Shown: one piece after another, positions 1 through 11,444 of the stretch
Layout of the letters: each line of letters starts with the position of its first letter
Numbering within the stretch: position 1 is the stretch's first letter
NCBI RefSeq assembly: GCF_905171765.1
Contig: NC_053391.1
Coordinates: 190,350,559 to 190,414,558 of the forward strand
DNA from: Bufo bufo
Lineage: Eukaryota > Chordata > Amphibia > Anura > Bufonidae
Length of the DNA: 64,000 nt
Direction: 5' to 3'
Made by a program: the position numbers and the translations under genes
The notes under the pieces: model-generated
The model's input: only the letters and a program-made list of their open reading frames with translations
What the model was told of the DNA's origin: nothing
The model's database searches: none

Positions 1-690
1 CTAATGCATTTAGCTCTTAGAAAACTGATTAACAATTATTTGCATGTTCATTCCATGGATAAAAGAGGTTTTCTCACAATGGACATTTATCCACAGAATA
101 GGGAATAAATGTCTCATCTTTGGGAACTCCACTACTGGGGCTCCATTCAACTGCCCCCTCACTGTGGTCATGCAGTAAGGAGGAATGGTTTTTTTGGGAC
201 CACTGTTTTAGTCATTGGCTAACTGCCAAATTGTATCCTGGGGGAAAGCAAAACGCAGTAGTCCATGAGTAGAAGCTCATCCTTGACCTGTTTACCTTTG
301 CCGGCCATATGAAGGCATCAAAGGTAACCAGGCTTTAAATCCAGATGCCTTTAAAATTCCATACATTAGTCTCTCATCGGCAAGTCAACACAGAGACAGG
401 TGAGCAGACTATTTCCTTTTATAGAGCGGCCAATTCTGCATATGTTGCTTGATGGATAGTTTTATTGGGCACCTCAGGCTAATAGCTATTGAGGGTAGTA
501 GTACATATTCATAAACTGTGCTTATCAATTTCTTGGAATGTAAACACCACCAGATTATAGTTGCACTATACTATGTGCTTTATGCTGTCATCGAGCCTGC
601 CCACATACATTCATTGTTCTGAAGGTTATAGGGGACATAATGACACCACTATCAGTGGCACTAAAGTAACCCCAACAGATTCTCTGTATA
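1..690. other. No gene recognised
   Basis: Moderately AT-rich sequence with stops in all frames and no long frame. I see no terminal repeat, TSD or RNA-gene motif that I can name. Confidence 0.5.
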
Positions 691-1400
691 ATAATAATCT
701 TTATTTATATAGCACCAGCATATCCCGCAGGACTTTACAATCAGAGGGTGCATGTATAGATATACATTACATGATATAAAAGCCAAGTCAACAAGGAGTG
801 AAGGCCATGCTCACAAGAATTTACAATCTATGAGGAAGTAGAGGAGGCACAAAAGTTAAAAAGTGCTTTATTTTTTATAGTGGTCCAGCCATCTTAATTT
901 AATAGGGGAGTACTGTATATATGAAGCTGTGTGAGCCAGCCACCAACTGGTAATATGTAGTGCTTCTGATTGCTTGGAGTGTGCTGCTTACTGTTAGACG
1001 AAAGGATCAGGTTCTAAAGAGTAATGTTGATTGAGAGGTGACTGGAAAACAGTTAGATTTGGGAATTTTAAAGGTAATCATAAAAAGATGTGTTTTTATG
1101 TATTGACTAAAACTAGCTGTTGGGAATTAACCAGATTCTCTGTGGCAGTGCATTTGGGAGAACTGGTGCAGATTGAGGAATGTTTTGGAGAGGGGTGTGA
1201 GAAGTTTGCATTATGGAGAATGTTAGTTGTAAATGATAGGCAAAATGAAGAGCAAGGGAAGGATGGTAGACAGAGATATAGGAGGATGAGTGCAGAGATA
1301 TAGGAGGATGCAGCATTGTAGAGAGATTTGTGGGTGAGAATGAGAAGTTCATATTGAATCCTATACTGTATGGGCAACCAGTGCAATGACTGGCAAAGAG
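691..1400 (-). mobile_element. L2/CR1-like LINE, 3' fragment
   Basis: Read on the minus strand, the frame beginning near 1386 contains LPIQYRIQYELLILTHKSL, followed by a degraded version of the APSYLSDLI signature. This is the conserved block after the reverse-transcriptase fingers of L2/CR1/Rex-type LINEs (family knowledge). The element then decays, with a frameshift seen from an overlapping frame starting near 1409 and a small duplication of a gcagagatataggaggatg unit at 1270-1310. It ends near 691 in a GCTATATAAATAAAGATTATTATTATA-like tail, typical of the 3' end of these LINEs. It is 5'-truncated and non-functional. A CR1 or Rex assignment instead of L2 is possible. Confidence 0.6.
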
Positions 1401-2589
1401 TGGAGACATTAGAGTAGCAGTTGGACAGATAGATGAGACTGGCTGCTCTATTCAGGATAGATCGGAAAGGGGACAGTTTAGTGAGGGTAAGACTATTAGT
1501 AATGAGTTACAGTAATCGATATGAGAATGGATCAGGCCAACAATGAGAGTTTGTTATTTCCATAGTAAGAAAAGGGCAAATTCTAGAGGTTCTTGAGGTC
1601 CAGGTGACTTGGGAGGGCAAGTGATTTAATTTAGGGAGTGAACGAAAATGTTATCTAGAAGTTATTGTAGTGCCGCACACTGATTTGGAAATACACTTGT
1701 GTGCTACACTCTGTTGGCAGTATTTTTTATTGGGAGCACTCTGTGGGGAAATTTATCAAACCCAGAATTCTGTCATCAAAAAGTTGCAATCACAGTCACT
1801 TTAGTGACTTTATGAGGTCACTTGCGCAAAAATTTTGCAACTTTTTGCATATGTAAACCACTCACTCCAGTTTTGAAAATAGGGTGTGTGTGGTTGGCTG
1901 GGACTTTTCTAAAAAGTCACAAAAATAAAGTCCCAAAGCTACTCCAGTAGGGAGCAGTGCAGAAAGCTGGAGTAGCATTTTTAGACAAAAGTGTTAGGTT
2001 TAACCCCTTAAGGAACCTCGCCGTACATGTACGGCGCTGGTGGACGTGACTTAAGGACCAGCACAATACATGTACGGTGGGCTGATCTGGTGGGTTCAGG
2101 ATCTGCGCCTGCCAGATCAGTGGCACGGACCCAGCAGTCACTGACACATGGGCCCTTGCTGCATACGCCGGCATCGGTGAAAACACAGATGCCGTATTAA
2201 CCACTTGTATGCCACAGTCAAAGCTGACCGCGGCATGCAGAGGGTGCATCTCCATCGGGTCCCCGCACTGCAGTGATGGGGACCCGATGGCAGCCGATGC
2301 CTTCCATAGGCATTGTGGCTTGCCTTCTACAGAAGCCTGTGAGATCCAGCCCCAGGCTGGGTCTCACAGGCAGGCTGTCAGCATAAAAGCTGACAGCCAA
2401 TGCATTACAATACAGGTTGTATTGTAATGCATTGCAGAAGCGATCAGACCCCCAGAACTTGAAGTCCCATAGTGGGACAAAAATAAAAAGTAAAAAAAAA
2501 AGTGTTTTTTCATAATAATAATTAAAAAAAAGTTTCAAGTAAAAAAAAAAAAAATTTTATTTCCCAAATTAAAACACATAAAATTGTAA

Positions 2590-4030
2590 AATAAAAGAAA
2601 AAAGAAAAAGAAAACCAGACATATTGAGTATTGCAACGTCCGTAACGACCGGCTCTATAAAAATATCACATGATCCACCCCCTCACCTGAACGCCATAGA
2701 AAAAATACGCCCCTACTTAAAACAATCGGGCAAAAAATAAAAAAAACTATGGCTTTCAGAATATGGAGACACTAAAACATGATTTTTTTGTTTCAAAAAT
2801 GCTTTTATTGTGTAAAACTTAAAATAAATAAAAAAGTAGACATATTATGTATTGCCGCATCCGTAAAAACCTGCTATATAAAAATATCACATGAACTAAT
2901 CCCTCAGATGGACACCGTAAAAAAACTAAAATAAAAACTGTGTCAAAAAAGTCATTTTTTGTCACCTTACATCAGAAAAAAGTGCAGTACCAAGCGATCC
3001 AAAAGTCGTATGCACCCCAAAATAGTACAAATCAAACCGGCATCTCATCCTACCAAAAATATGACCCTACATAAGACAGTCGCCCAAAAAAAAAAAAACT
3101 ATGGGACTCAGAATATGGAGACACTAAACATGATTTTTTTTTTGTTTCAAAAATGCTTTTATTGTGTAAAACTTAAATAAATAAAAAGTATACATAGGTA
3201 TTGCCATGTCCATAACGACCTGCTGTATAAAAATCTCACATGACCTATCCCCTCAGGTGAACACCGTAAAAAATAAAAACGGTGTAAAAAAAAGCAATTT
3301 TTTGTCGCCGTTACATGACAAAAAGTGTAATACCAAAAGATCAAAAAGGCATACGCACCCCAAAAGAGTACTAATCAAACCAACATCTTATCCCACAAAA
3401 AATGAGACCCTACCTAAGACAATCTCCCAAAAAAATAAAAAAAACTATGGCTCTCAGAATATGGAGACACTAAAACATGATTTTTTTGTTTCAAAAATGC
3501 TTTTCCGCATCCGTAATAACCTGCTGTATAAAAATATCACATGAACTAACCCCTCAGGTGGACACCGTAAAAAAATGAAATAAAAACTGTGTCAAAAAAG
3601 CAATTTTTTGTCACCTTACATCACAAAAAGTGTAATTCCAAGTGATCAAAAAGTCATATGCACCTTAAAATAGTACCAATTAAACCATCATCCCATCCCC
3701 CAAAAAATTAGCCCCTAGATAAAACAGTTGCCCAAAAAAAAAAAAAAAACTATGGCTTTCAGAATATGAAGACACTAAAAAATCTTTTTTTTCAAAAATG
3801 CTTTATTAGGTAAAACTGAAACAACCAAAAAAACTGTCATATTTGGTATTGTCGTGTCCGTAACAACCTGCTCTATAAAAATAGCACATGATCTAACCTG
3901 TCAGATGAACATGTAAATAACAAAAGATAAAAACGGTGCCAAAACAGCTATTTTTTGTTACCTTGTCTCACAAAAAGTGTAATATAAAGCAACCAAAAAT
4001 CATATGTACCCTAAAATAGTACCAACAAAA
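2590..4030. repeat. Tandem ~340-bp units inside copy A
   Basis: About four head-to-tail units start near 2742, 3096, 3437 and 3750 with the phrase ACTATGGCTYTCAGAATATG. Each then has a run of T, a tattgccgcgtccgtaa-type phrase, a tataaaaatatcacatga phrase and a ttttttgtcaccttacatca phrase. Spacing shrinks from about 354 to 313 bp. The same unit recurs at 43.8-44.7 kb and after the transposase at 54.76-55.45 kb. Noncoding. Confidence 0.75.
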
Positions 4031-4915
4031 TTGCCACCTTATCCAGTTGTTTTCAAAATGGGGTCACTTTTTTGGAGTTTCTACTCTAGGGGTGCGTCTT
4101 CAAAAGTGACATGGCAACTTTAAAATTATCCCAGTGAAGTCTGCCTTCCAAAAACCATATGGCGCTCCTTTCCTTCTGCGCCCTGCTGTGTGCCCATACA
4201 GCAGTTTATGATCACAAATGGTATGTTTTTGTAAAATTCCGAATCCGGGTAATAAATATCGGGTTTTGTTTGGCTGTTAACCCTTGCTTTGTTACTGGGA
4301 AAAAAAATTATTAAGATGGAAAATCTGACAAAAAAGTGAAATTCTGAAATTTCATCTAAATTTTCCTTTAATTCTTGTGAAACACCTAAAGGGTTGCCAA
4401 AGTTTGTAAAACCAGTTTTGAATATTTTGAGGGGTGTAGATTCTAAAATAGGGCCATTTATGGGTGGTTTCTATTATGTAAGCCCCACAAAGTGACTTCA
4501 GACCTGAACTGGTCCTTAAAAAGTGGGTTTTGGAAATTTTCTGAAAATTTTTAAGATTTGCTTCTAAAATTTCTAAGCCTTCTAACATCCCCAAGAAATA
4601 AAATGGCATTCACAAAATAATCCAAACATAAAGTAGACATATGGGAAATGTAAAGTAATAACTATTATATGAGGTATCACGATCTGTTTTAAAAGCAAAG
4701 AAATAGAAATTTGGAAAGTTGTGAATTTTTCCACTTTTTTTGTAAATTTGGAATTTTAATATTTTTTTTTTATGAAAAAAAATTGGTGAAATTTACCACT
4801 ATCATGAAGTAGAATGTGTCACGAGAAAACAATCTCAGAATGGCTTGGATAAGTAAAAGTTATTACCACATAAAGTCCCACATGTCAAATTTCCAGAAAA
4901 CGGCCTGGTCCTTAA

Positions 4916-6693
4916 TAGTGATGAGCCTGCCGCTATGGTGCCATATTTGATTTCGACGAAATTCGCGAATATTCGATAGAATATTCGTTTCATATTCGTA
5001 GAAATCAAATATTCGTCATTATTCTAGTTATCGCGATTAATATGCGATTTTAATAATCGCGTATTGCGATTGTAACTTAAGGCTACTTTCCTATTGGTTT
5101 GATATCTAGAATTAGCGAAGATGACGAATATGACGAATGTATTCGTCATATTCGAATGTATTCGTCATATTCCTCAAAACGAAGATAACGAAGTATTCTC
5201 CATCTTCGTTTTAGCTACCTATTCGTCAACTTCGCTAATTCTAGCAATCAAATAGGAAAGTTGACTATAGAGACAGCTGTGTTTAATTCGCTATGTGATT
5301 ATATATATTATTTTTTTTTTATAAATAGAATAATTATAATAATTATCAAGTATTATAATTATTCTATTTATTAAAAATAAAGCAAAGTAATATAATCGCA
5401 TAGCGAATTAAACACAGCTGTCTCTATAGTCAACTTTCCTATTTGATTGCTAGAATTAGCGAAGTTGATGAATATGGAGCTAAAACGAAGATGGAGAATA
5501 CTTTGTTATCTTCGTTTTGAGGAATATGACGAATACATTCGTCATATTCCTATTCTTCGCTAATTCTACCAAGCCAACCATAGTAAACCAGGTATAAGTT
5601 GAAATCGCAATGCGATGACTTCAAGTTATATTAATCGCATTGCCGAATATGGGATATAGCAGTAAGTTGAAATCGCAATTCGATTAATATAACTTGAAGT
5701 CATTGCATTGCGATTTCAACAGCACTGCTATTTATATATATTCCATATTCGTTAATTCTAGCCTAATATGGAATATAGCAGTGCTAAGTTGTAATCGCAA
5801 TGCGATTAATATAACTTGAATTAATCGCATTGCGATTTCAACTTATACCCGGTTTATTATGGTTGGCTTGGTAGAATTAGCAAATATGACGAATGTATTC
5901 GTCATATTCCTCAAAACGAAGATAACGAAGTATTCTCCATCTTCGTTTTAGCTCCATATTCGGCAACTTCGCTAATTCTAGCAATCAAATAGGAAAGTTG
6001 ACTATAGAGACAGCTGTGTTTAATTCGCTATGCGATTATACTACTTTGCTTTTTTTTTAATAAATAGAATAATTATAATACTTGATAATTATTATAATTA
6101 TTCTATTTATAAAAAAATAAAAAAAATATATATATATATATAATCGCATAGCGAATTAAACACAGCTGTCTCTATAGTTAACTTTCCTATTTGATTGCTA
6201 GAATTAGCGAAGTTGACGAATAGATAGCTAAAACGAAGATAGAGAATACTTTGTTATCTTCGTTTTGAGGAATATGACGAATACATTCGTCATATCCGCT
6301 AATTCTACCAAGCCAACCATAGTAAACTGGGTCTAAGTTGAAATCGAAATGTGATTAATTCAAGTTATATTAATCGCATTGCGATTTCAACGTAATTCTC
6401 AAATCCGACAGTACATTCTAGTATGGAGACGTTTCCATGGTGACGGGGACGCTCCATGAGCACGGAAGTCGGCAGAAGCGGCAATGGGCACTGACTGGAG
6501 CAGCCAGGAAGCCAGGAATCCTAAGGACAGGTAAGAACTACTTTTGGGAAGTGGGAAAGAAAAAGATATAACAATAAAAAAAAATATTCGAAATAACTAA
6601 TTTATAGCACTATATTAGAAATATTTGTGAATTAGCGACGTGCCGATATTCGCTAAAAGAAATTCGATATTCGAATATTCGCGCTCAACACTA
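4916..6693. mobile_element. hAT-like foldback MITE with 8-bp TSD
   Basis: The termini are TAGTGATGAGC on the left and GCTCAACACTA on the right, inverse of each other with one mismatch. They are flanked by an identical 8-bp duplication, GTCCTTAA (4908-4915 and 6694-6701). An 8-bp TSD with TAGTG termini is diagnostic of the hAT superfamily (established). There is no transposase frame in 1,778 bp; the interior is AT-rich stacked palindromes built from attcgtcatattcg-like and cttcgttttagct-like motifs. A GC-richer patch at 6415-6535 is the only non-palindromic stretch. Mobilisation would require an autonomous hAT elsewhere. Confidence 0.85.
5110..6290. repeat. Three stacked palindromes within the hAT element
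   Basis: Palindrome 1 is centred near 5340, its arms containing gacagctgtgtttaattcgc and the inverse. Palindrome 2 is centred near 5720, with gcattgcgatttcaac arms. Palindrome 3 is centred near 6075 and repeats the arms of palindrome 1. Arm lengths are roughly 120-220 bp with few mismatches, and two centres are AT-rich (ttataattattctattta). Confidence 0.7.
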
Positions 6694-6885
6694 GTCCTTA
6701 AGGTGAAAAATGGCAGGGTCCTGAAGGGGTTAAATATTTGCCAAATTTACAAAACAAATGTGGTGTTTGATAAATATGGCACAAAGTACGTCAATGCAGA
6801 CTCAAGGAAATCTGATTTCATATATTGCCCTCATAATAAATTCGCCCTTTGTTGATAAGAAACATTCTGCAGGAGGTGTTACTTT

Positions 6886-7340
6886 GGCCTCATGCACACG
6901 ACCGTTGTTGTGTTCCGTTCCGCAAAATGGGGTTCCGTTGTTCCGTGATCCGTTTCCGTTTTTGTTTCCGTGTGTCTTCCTTTATTTTTAGAGGACCACC
7001 AGACATAAAGGAAAGTAAAAAAAAGTCTAAGACAAGTTTGCCATGCAAATGATAGGAAAAAAACTGACGCAGATGCGCGGACGCGGATGACAATCTTGTG
7101 TGCCTCCGCATTTTTTAGCGGCCCCATTGACTTGAATGGGTCCGCGAACCGTTTTCCGCAAAAATAATAGGACAGGTTATATTTTTTTGACGGACTGGAA
7201 CCACGGATCACGGACGCGGATGGCAAACGGTGCATTAGCCGAGTTTTCAACGGACCCATTGAAAGTCAATAGGTCCACAGAAAATCACGAAAAATGGCAT
7301 AACGGACACGGAATAAAACAACGGTCGTGTGCATGAGGCC
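6886..7340. mobile_element. Harbinger-like MITE
   Basis: Inverted ends GGCCTCATGCACACGACCG and CGGTCGTGTGCATGAGGCC are perfect over at least 19 bp. The right flank is TTA and the left flank TTT, compatible with a mutated 3-bp TWA-type TSD of PIF/Harbinger elements. The interior is low-complexity sequence built on tccgtttccg and cggacgcgga motifs. Predicted frames here are antisense or mirror frames of that sequence and I do not consider them genes. Confidence 0.65.
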
Positions 7341-7673
7341 TTAGCTATTGTTGTAAGGTAAGTTTAAATTGTCCAAAAAATTCCACATTTTTAGAACTTT
7401 CTTTGAAATTACTTTTCAGGCAACTGCGTTTACATGTGGCTTAATTCACTGTTGACGTTAATTCAATCCAAAAAGTAGTATGAAGGTTTTACAATTAAAG
7501 TGCACCTTTTGCATTATTTTTCATACAGAATTCCCTTTATGATTTGTACTTGTCCCCTAACAATTCTTCTGGCTAGACAAAAAGGCTCACTTAGAGGCAG
7601 GTACTATCTTAGCATATAGGGTTCGCTTTATTTAAACTGCATGTTATTTCTTTTTGGAAAGTGTTTAATTGGT
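7341..7673. other. No gene recognised
   Basis: Unique-looking AT-rich sequence between two MITEs; no coding or RNA motif seen. Confidence 0.4.
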
Positions 7674-8135
7674 GTAAAGGGAGTCTGTCAGAAGTTTGAC
7701 CATGCTAATCTGTAGACAGCACTAGGTAGGGTCTAGGGAGAGCAGGACAAACTTATCTTTTGTGGAGCATTTCTTATCAGGATTAGTGTGAATATGAAGT
7801 TGTATTCTGCTCTTAAAAGAACCCAGGGTGGGTCTTCACTTTGAAATTTCAAAGCCCAACCTCTTTGCTCAGAATGACAACTGTACTGGTCTCCTGGCTG
7901 GATGCTACAGTTGTCACTCAGAGCAGAGAGGAGGGGCTGTGAAGCAGCTCAATGCATAGAGCACTTCACCGTGAAGCTCAGCTTCTCAGGCACTTGTGGG
8001 AGCAGAACCTGGCAAAATAAAAGTTCATATTTGACTATTTCTGATAAGAAAAGCTCTTAAAAATATGTTAATACTACCCTTCCCATGCAGTTTAGCATGG
8101 TCAAACGTGCTGATGACTGAGTCGTGAAGAGTGAA
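7674..8135. mobile_element. Decayed T2-like MITE
   Basis: The left end AAAGGGAGTCTGTCAGAAG followed by GTTTGACCATGCTAATCTG is mirrored at 8089-8128 by CAGTTTAGCATGGTCAAACG and a degraded ctgatgactgagt. AAAGGGAGTCTGTC ends are common in amphibian TTAA-type (Kolobok/T2) MITEs. The TTAA target is no longer intact (gtaa on the left). The interior is noncoding. Confidence 0.5.
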
Positions 8136-9039
8136 TTTTATTGTTAGATTAAACAGCTGCTAGAGCATTTCCACAAACAGCCATAACAAGTATAGAAGTA
8201 TGATACCCTGTCATTGATGGCATTGAGATCAGCAGATAAATAGCAAACAGAGCATGGCAGAAGCTGGCCTTGACATTTTCTGTGGAACAAGTATTTACTG
8301 CATTGTTGTCTTTTCTTATGCTAAGCTATTAATAATGATGGCAGCGCTGCTGTTATAGGGATGGTATGAAAGATGGAAAATACTATTAGAAACACCCTCG
8401 TGAACCCACTTAAAAATGATAATATAGTGTGCTGGATTGTGACCGGCCACAGATTTATTTAAATTCCATAAAATGAATAGAAGCAGACTTTTAATAACCA
8501 GAAGTTGCCACTACACAGTGTACGGAGCTGTGCAGCTGATTGCCAGAGGTGATTGCCAGAGTTGACTGCCAGAGGTGTCAAGAATCTAATTTCTTCCAAT
8601 CTGATATTGATGACGTGTCCTAAGGATAGAAAAAGTCCTGGAAAACCCCTTTTACATGATACAATACTTTTTGTTAACATATTTAAATCTTTCTACTGAA
8701 CTTCCAGCTTGTAGTGTACATAGATTAAAAGGACCCTAAAAAATTTCAATTTTGCTGTGAATCTTGAACCAGTAGAAAATACCTAATCTTAGAATACAAC
8801 CATATAGCTATAAAATGTGATGTCAAAATAAAAAGTTATTTTATATTTTTCAGGCACCTCATCTATCGGGTAAAGTGGAAAGAGCGTCCAATCATGGACA
8901 GCCCATTAATTACAATGGCTACTATGTAATGCTTCACTTCCCCTTCGGTGGTCATAATGCTTACATATTACATTCTGTGATCAGCTAATCTTCAAGGGTA
9001 CTACTAACAGGCATAGTGCAAAGCATACAACTCATTTAA
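8136..9039. other. No gene recognised
   Basis: No frame above ~75 codons with recognisable content; no TIR or tandem structure noticed. Confidence 0.4.
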
Positions 9040-9440
9040 CTACAGCTTGCACCCTGCTCTCACTGCTGGGATCGGACAGAACAAAGATCCCAACAGTTTA
9101 ACCCCTCAGATGATGTGGTCCACAGCAAATGCAGCATCTGAGAACTTGGACAGAGGGAGGGGGTGCCCTCTGATTGGCACCCCGCAAATACAATCTCCTG
9201 GTGATGAGTACTTGTCATTGAAGGCCGGGGCCTCCTGAAGTACATGTCATGGTCTCTATTATATCTTGCCTCTGGCAGGATGTAATAGACTGCCTGTGAG
9301 ATACAATAATAATTGTAGTACAGAATTATTATTACAGTGTATAGAACAAGCAATCAAAAGATCGCAGGTTCAAGTCCCCTAAAGGGATTAAAAATGAAAA
9401 AAATGCTTGAATAAACTTTAAAAAAAATATGTATAAAATA
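9040..9440 (+). mobile_element. piggyBac-N-like head fragment
   Basis: The segment contains a cagcatcggt-like GC-rich head, a hairpin region (acagaattattattacagtg), then gcgatc-like sequence and AGTCCCCTAAAGGGATTAAAA. The same order occurs in copy A (near 2435-2485) and in the copy at 39182 (near 39575-39625). The phrase ggttcaagtcc resembles a tRNA B box, but the shared context suggests a module of these TTAA elements rather than a SINE. No termini found; fragment only. Confidence 0.4.
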
Positions 9441-9839
9441 AAAATATTAACAATTAAAAACAGCTCCTATCTGCTGTACTGAGAGGGAAGTCCCTGTGCT
9501 GCATGAATAACTGGGTGTGAAAAGATTGGTTAGTGGTCTTTTAGGGGAGGGCTTAGGTTGGGTGTAAATACCTTGGCTGTAGGAAGTAGATCCTCTTTGA
9601 CCACTGTAGTAGTGAAGAACGGTGTACTAAAGTTTCTCCTTGCTGTGGTAGCCCAAAGGGTACTTTATAGACCAAGCCAGACGACGTTTAGCATTTGGTG
9701 CTGGGGAAAGTGGTTTAGGAGGGAGACACCTGGCTCATGGGCATGTTGCAAAGATGTACCCAGCAAAGCAGTGATACTCCCTCTGCTGGACAGGGAAAAA
9801 AAGAGGTAGGCTGTTAAGAGTCTCTCTCTCACCTGCTAG

Positions 9840-11440
9840 ACTAAGCCCCAGCCCAGCTTACAGGCACCAACATCAGGCTCATGTGGAGCTGTGCAGTCCC
9901 CCAAGGCTATTCCTCCACATCCTAAAGCTGTCAGCCACCACCACAGACATCTCTCTCCAATGGCCCCTCAGCTGCAAACATCCTGCTCTCTACCTCCTTC
10001 TTCCCTCTCCCAACCTCTTAATTCCCCTGCCCCTTATGCCACACCTTATGCTGTTGTTACGGTTGGAAGCTTGCTGCCAGCAGCCCACGAAGACTCTTCA
10101 GAGAGGTTACAGTTCACCCACTCACCACATCTCCAGGTTTCACTGAGTACGCAGAGTCAGCGGGGACCTCCATCATGAGGGACACATGGTGGAAGCTGTC
10201 CCTGTGTATACCAAAGTCATGGTGCACTAGATGGAGGAGGGGATACATCCTGGGAGAGATTTCGGGTTCGGTCGCTTTGTCTGTGTTTTCTTTTGCAGGT
10301 CATCACCGACATCATAAAGATCAATGTCGCAGACATCCCTCAACTTCCAGTTCTTCATCAACTTGTACGATTGTGAAGGCAGACTTGAAAGAAAAAAAAG
10401 ACCTGCGTGGCAACACTAGTCTTCTTCGGCTGAACATATCAGGGCACTCAAGCAGTCGGCTAATGTATCTGCTAGTATTCCAGAGGGGTGATCGGCCAAA
10501 GGCTGAGTAGTAGGGATTGTTCAATTTGACGTTTGGCCCCATAGAAGTTACAGGGCCTAACTTGGAAAATAACAATCACCATTCATCTATCTTTATTCTT
10601 TATTCAAACCCTTGCATTACTCAGCTGAACAGCAAGAGACTGACTCCAATTTCACACATGCCGACTACTCCAGAAGTGTTCCAAAGCATTCTTTTACACT
10701 TTGCTATTAATTACCTGCAGTTTGGTAAATATGATACACTAATTCTAATTATATTACTTTGTCTGTAAGGTTGTGCCTTTGGACACTCATTTGGCCACTG
10801 AGAGTAGGGCAAAAATTTGGAGACACGAATTTGTGAATATTTGGTTCTTGATCTCAGTGGACCATGTGAAGGTGGACAAGGTGCATAGTTTTGGGTAGGG
10901 TGCTGACAGGAAGCCAACGATCACTTAGACCTTTGGTAATTGGATTCAGAGCTATGCAACATTGGCACATGATATATGTCAACATTTCCCTGAAAATAGG
11001 GCTGAACTTTTCTTGACATTATTTTTAGCGCTTACAAGAATTTAGGAGACAGTTGAATGTGACACCAGCCTTTGGCTAGGCATCAAAGGCAACTGATGTA
11101 TGCTTACAATTGATAATGGCTCAAAAGCAATCTCAGCCTTTTCTCATGGGAACTGGAGTTTCGAGAGCCCCTGCCAGCACTCCAGTTCATCAACCCACAG
11201 GAGCTTGCTGGCTCTATGACAAGGGACACTGTCACTTTTATTCGATCTGCAAGTTCTGCCATGAATGCCTTGTGTCATGTGGATGAGCTAACTCTGCTGT
11301 ATAATGTTTCAGAAGAACAAACAGCCCTCTAAAGTCATTCCTTACCATGGAAAAAGCCATTGAGTGTACTTGCAATGGCGTGGTGGCTAGATCAATACCT
11401 CAAGAGACAGGAGGCTGCACTGTTGCAGAAGGATTATTAT
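9840..11440 (+). pseudogene. Decayed coding-like patch, possible tyrosine-recombinase retroelement (DIRS/Ngaro-like)
   Basis: Evidence is a short stretch of frame. At 11201-11290 the plus strand reads CWLYDKGHCHFYSICKFCHE, giving the CCCH spacing C-x7-C-x5-C-x3-H, and ends at a stop soon after. Downstream (11365-11430) a frame reads WLDQYLKRQEAALLQ, resembling the LLxxYPxxxxAxxLxxGF lead-in seen in DIRS/Ngaro-type ORFs. Upstream (9890-10180) there is a Pro/His/Ser-rich frame such as often precedes these zinc-finger regions. Frames are interrupted throughout. The family call rests on memory of motif layout, so DIRS, Ngaro, Crypton or another gag are all possible. Confidence 0.3.
10538..10754 (+). 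repeat. Dispersed 217-bp repeat, copy 1
   Basis: Begins GCCCCATAGAAGTTACAG and includes cttggaaaataacaatcacc and ccgactactccagaagtgtt. It recurs in the same orientation at 13369-13585 with about 90% identity by eye. No TG..CA ends or TSDs identified, so not called an LTR. Confidence 0.7.
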
Positions 11441-11444
11441 TTTT

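Larger units (their letters stand above)
2004..6729. mobile_element. piggyBac-like non-autonomous element (copy A)
   Basis: The element is flanked by TTAA at 2000-2003 and 6730-6733. Its left end reads CCCCTTAAGGAACC and its right end CCTGAAGGGG, matching the CCCCTTAAGG/CCTTAAGGGG ends of the transposase-bearing element at 52170-57355. A GC-rich head (2004-2450) holds the palindrome CCGTACATGTACGG and hairpins at 2370-2391 and 2397-2437. It is followed by tandem ~340-bp units and a long right arm resembling 44.7-46.4 kb. There is no transposase frame, so movement would need a transposase supplied in trans. A hAT element interrupts it at 4916-6693. TTAA elements can be piggyBac or Kolobok; the CC..GG ends and similarity to the transposase copy favour piggyBac. 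Confidence 0.7.
1745..6779. mobile_element. Palindromic frog MITE interrupted by nested insertions
   Basis: The left end reads GGGGAAATTTATCAAACCC and the right end contains GTGTTTGATAAATATGGC, imperfect inverses of each other. They belong to the same broad class as the GGGGGAGATTTATCA elements at 33.5 kb and 35.9 kb. Without the insertion at 2004-6729 the element would be about 300 bp. It is the outermost layer of a three-level nest. The ends have diverged and the TSD is not clear. Confidence 0.45.

Noticed and set aside
9360..9390. tRNA-like B box (ggttcaagtcc)
   Set aside because: No A box or cloverleaf around it; the context is shared with piggyBac-N elements, so more likely a module of those.
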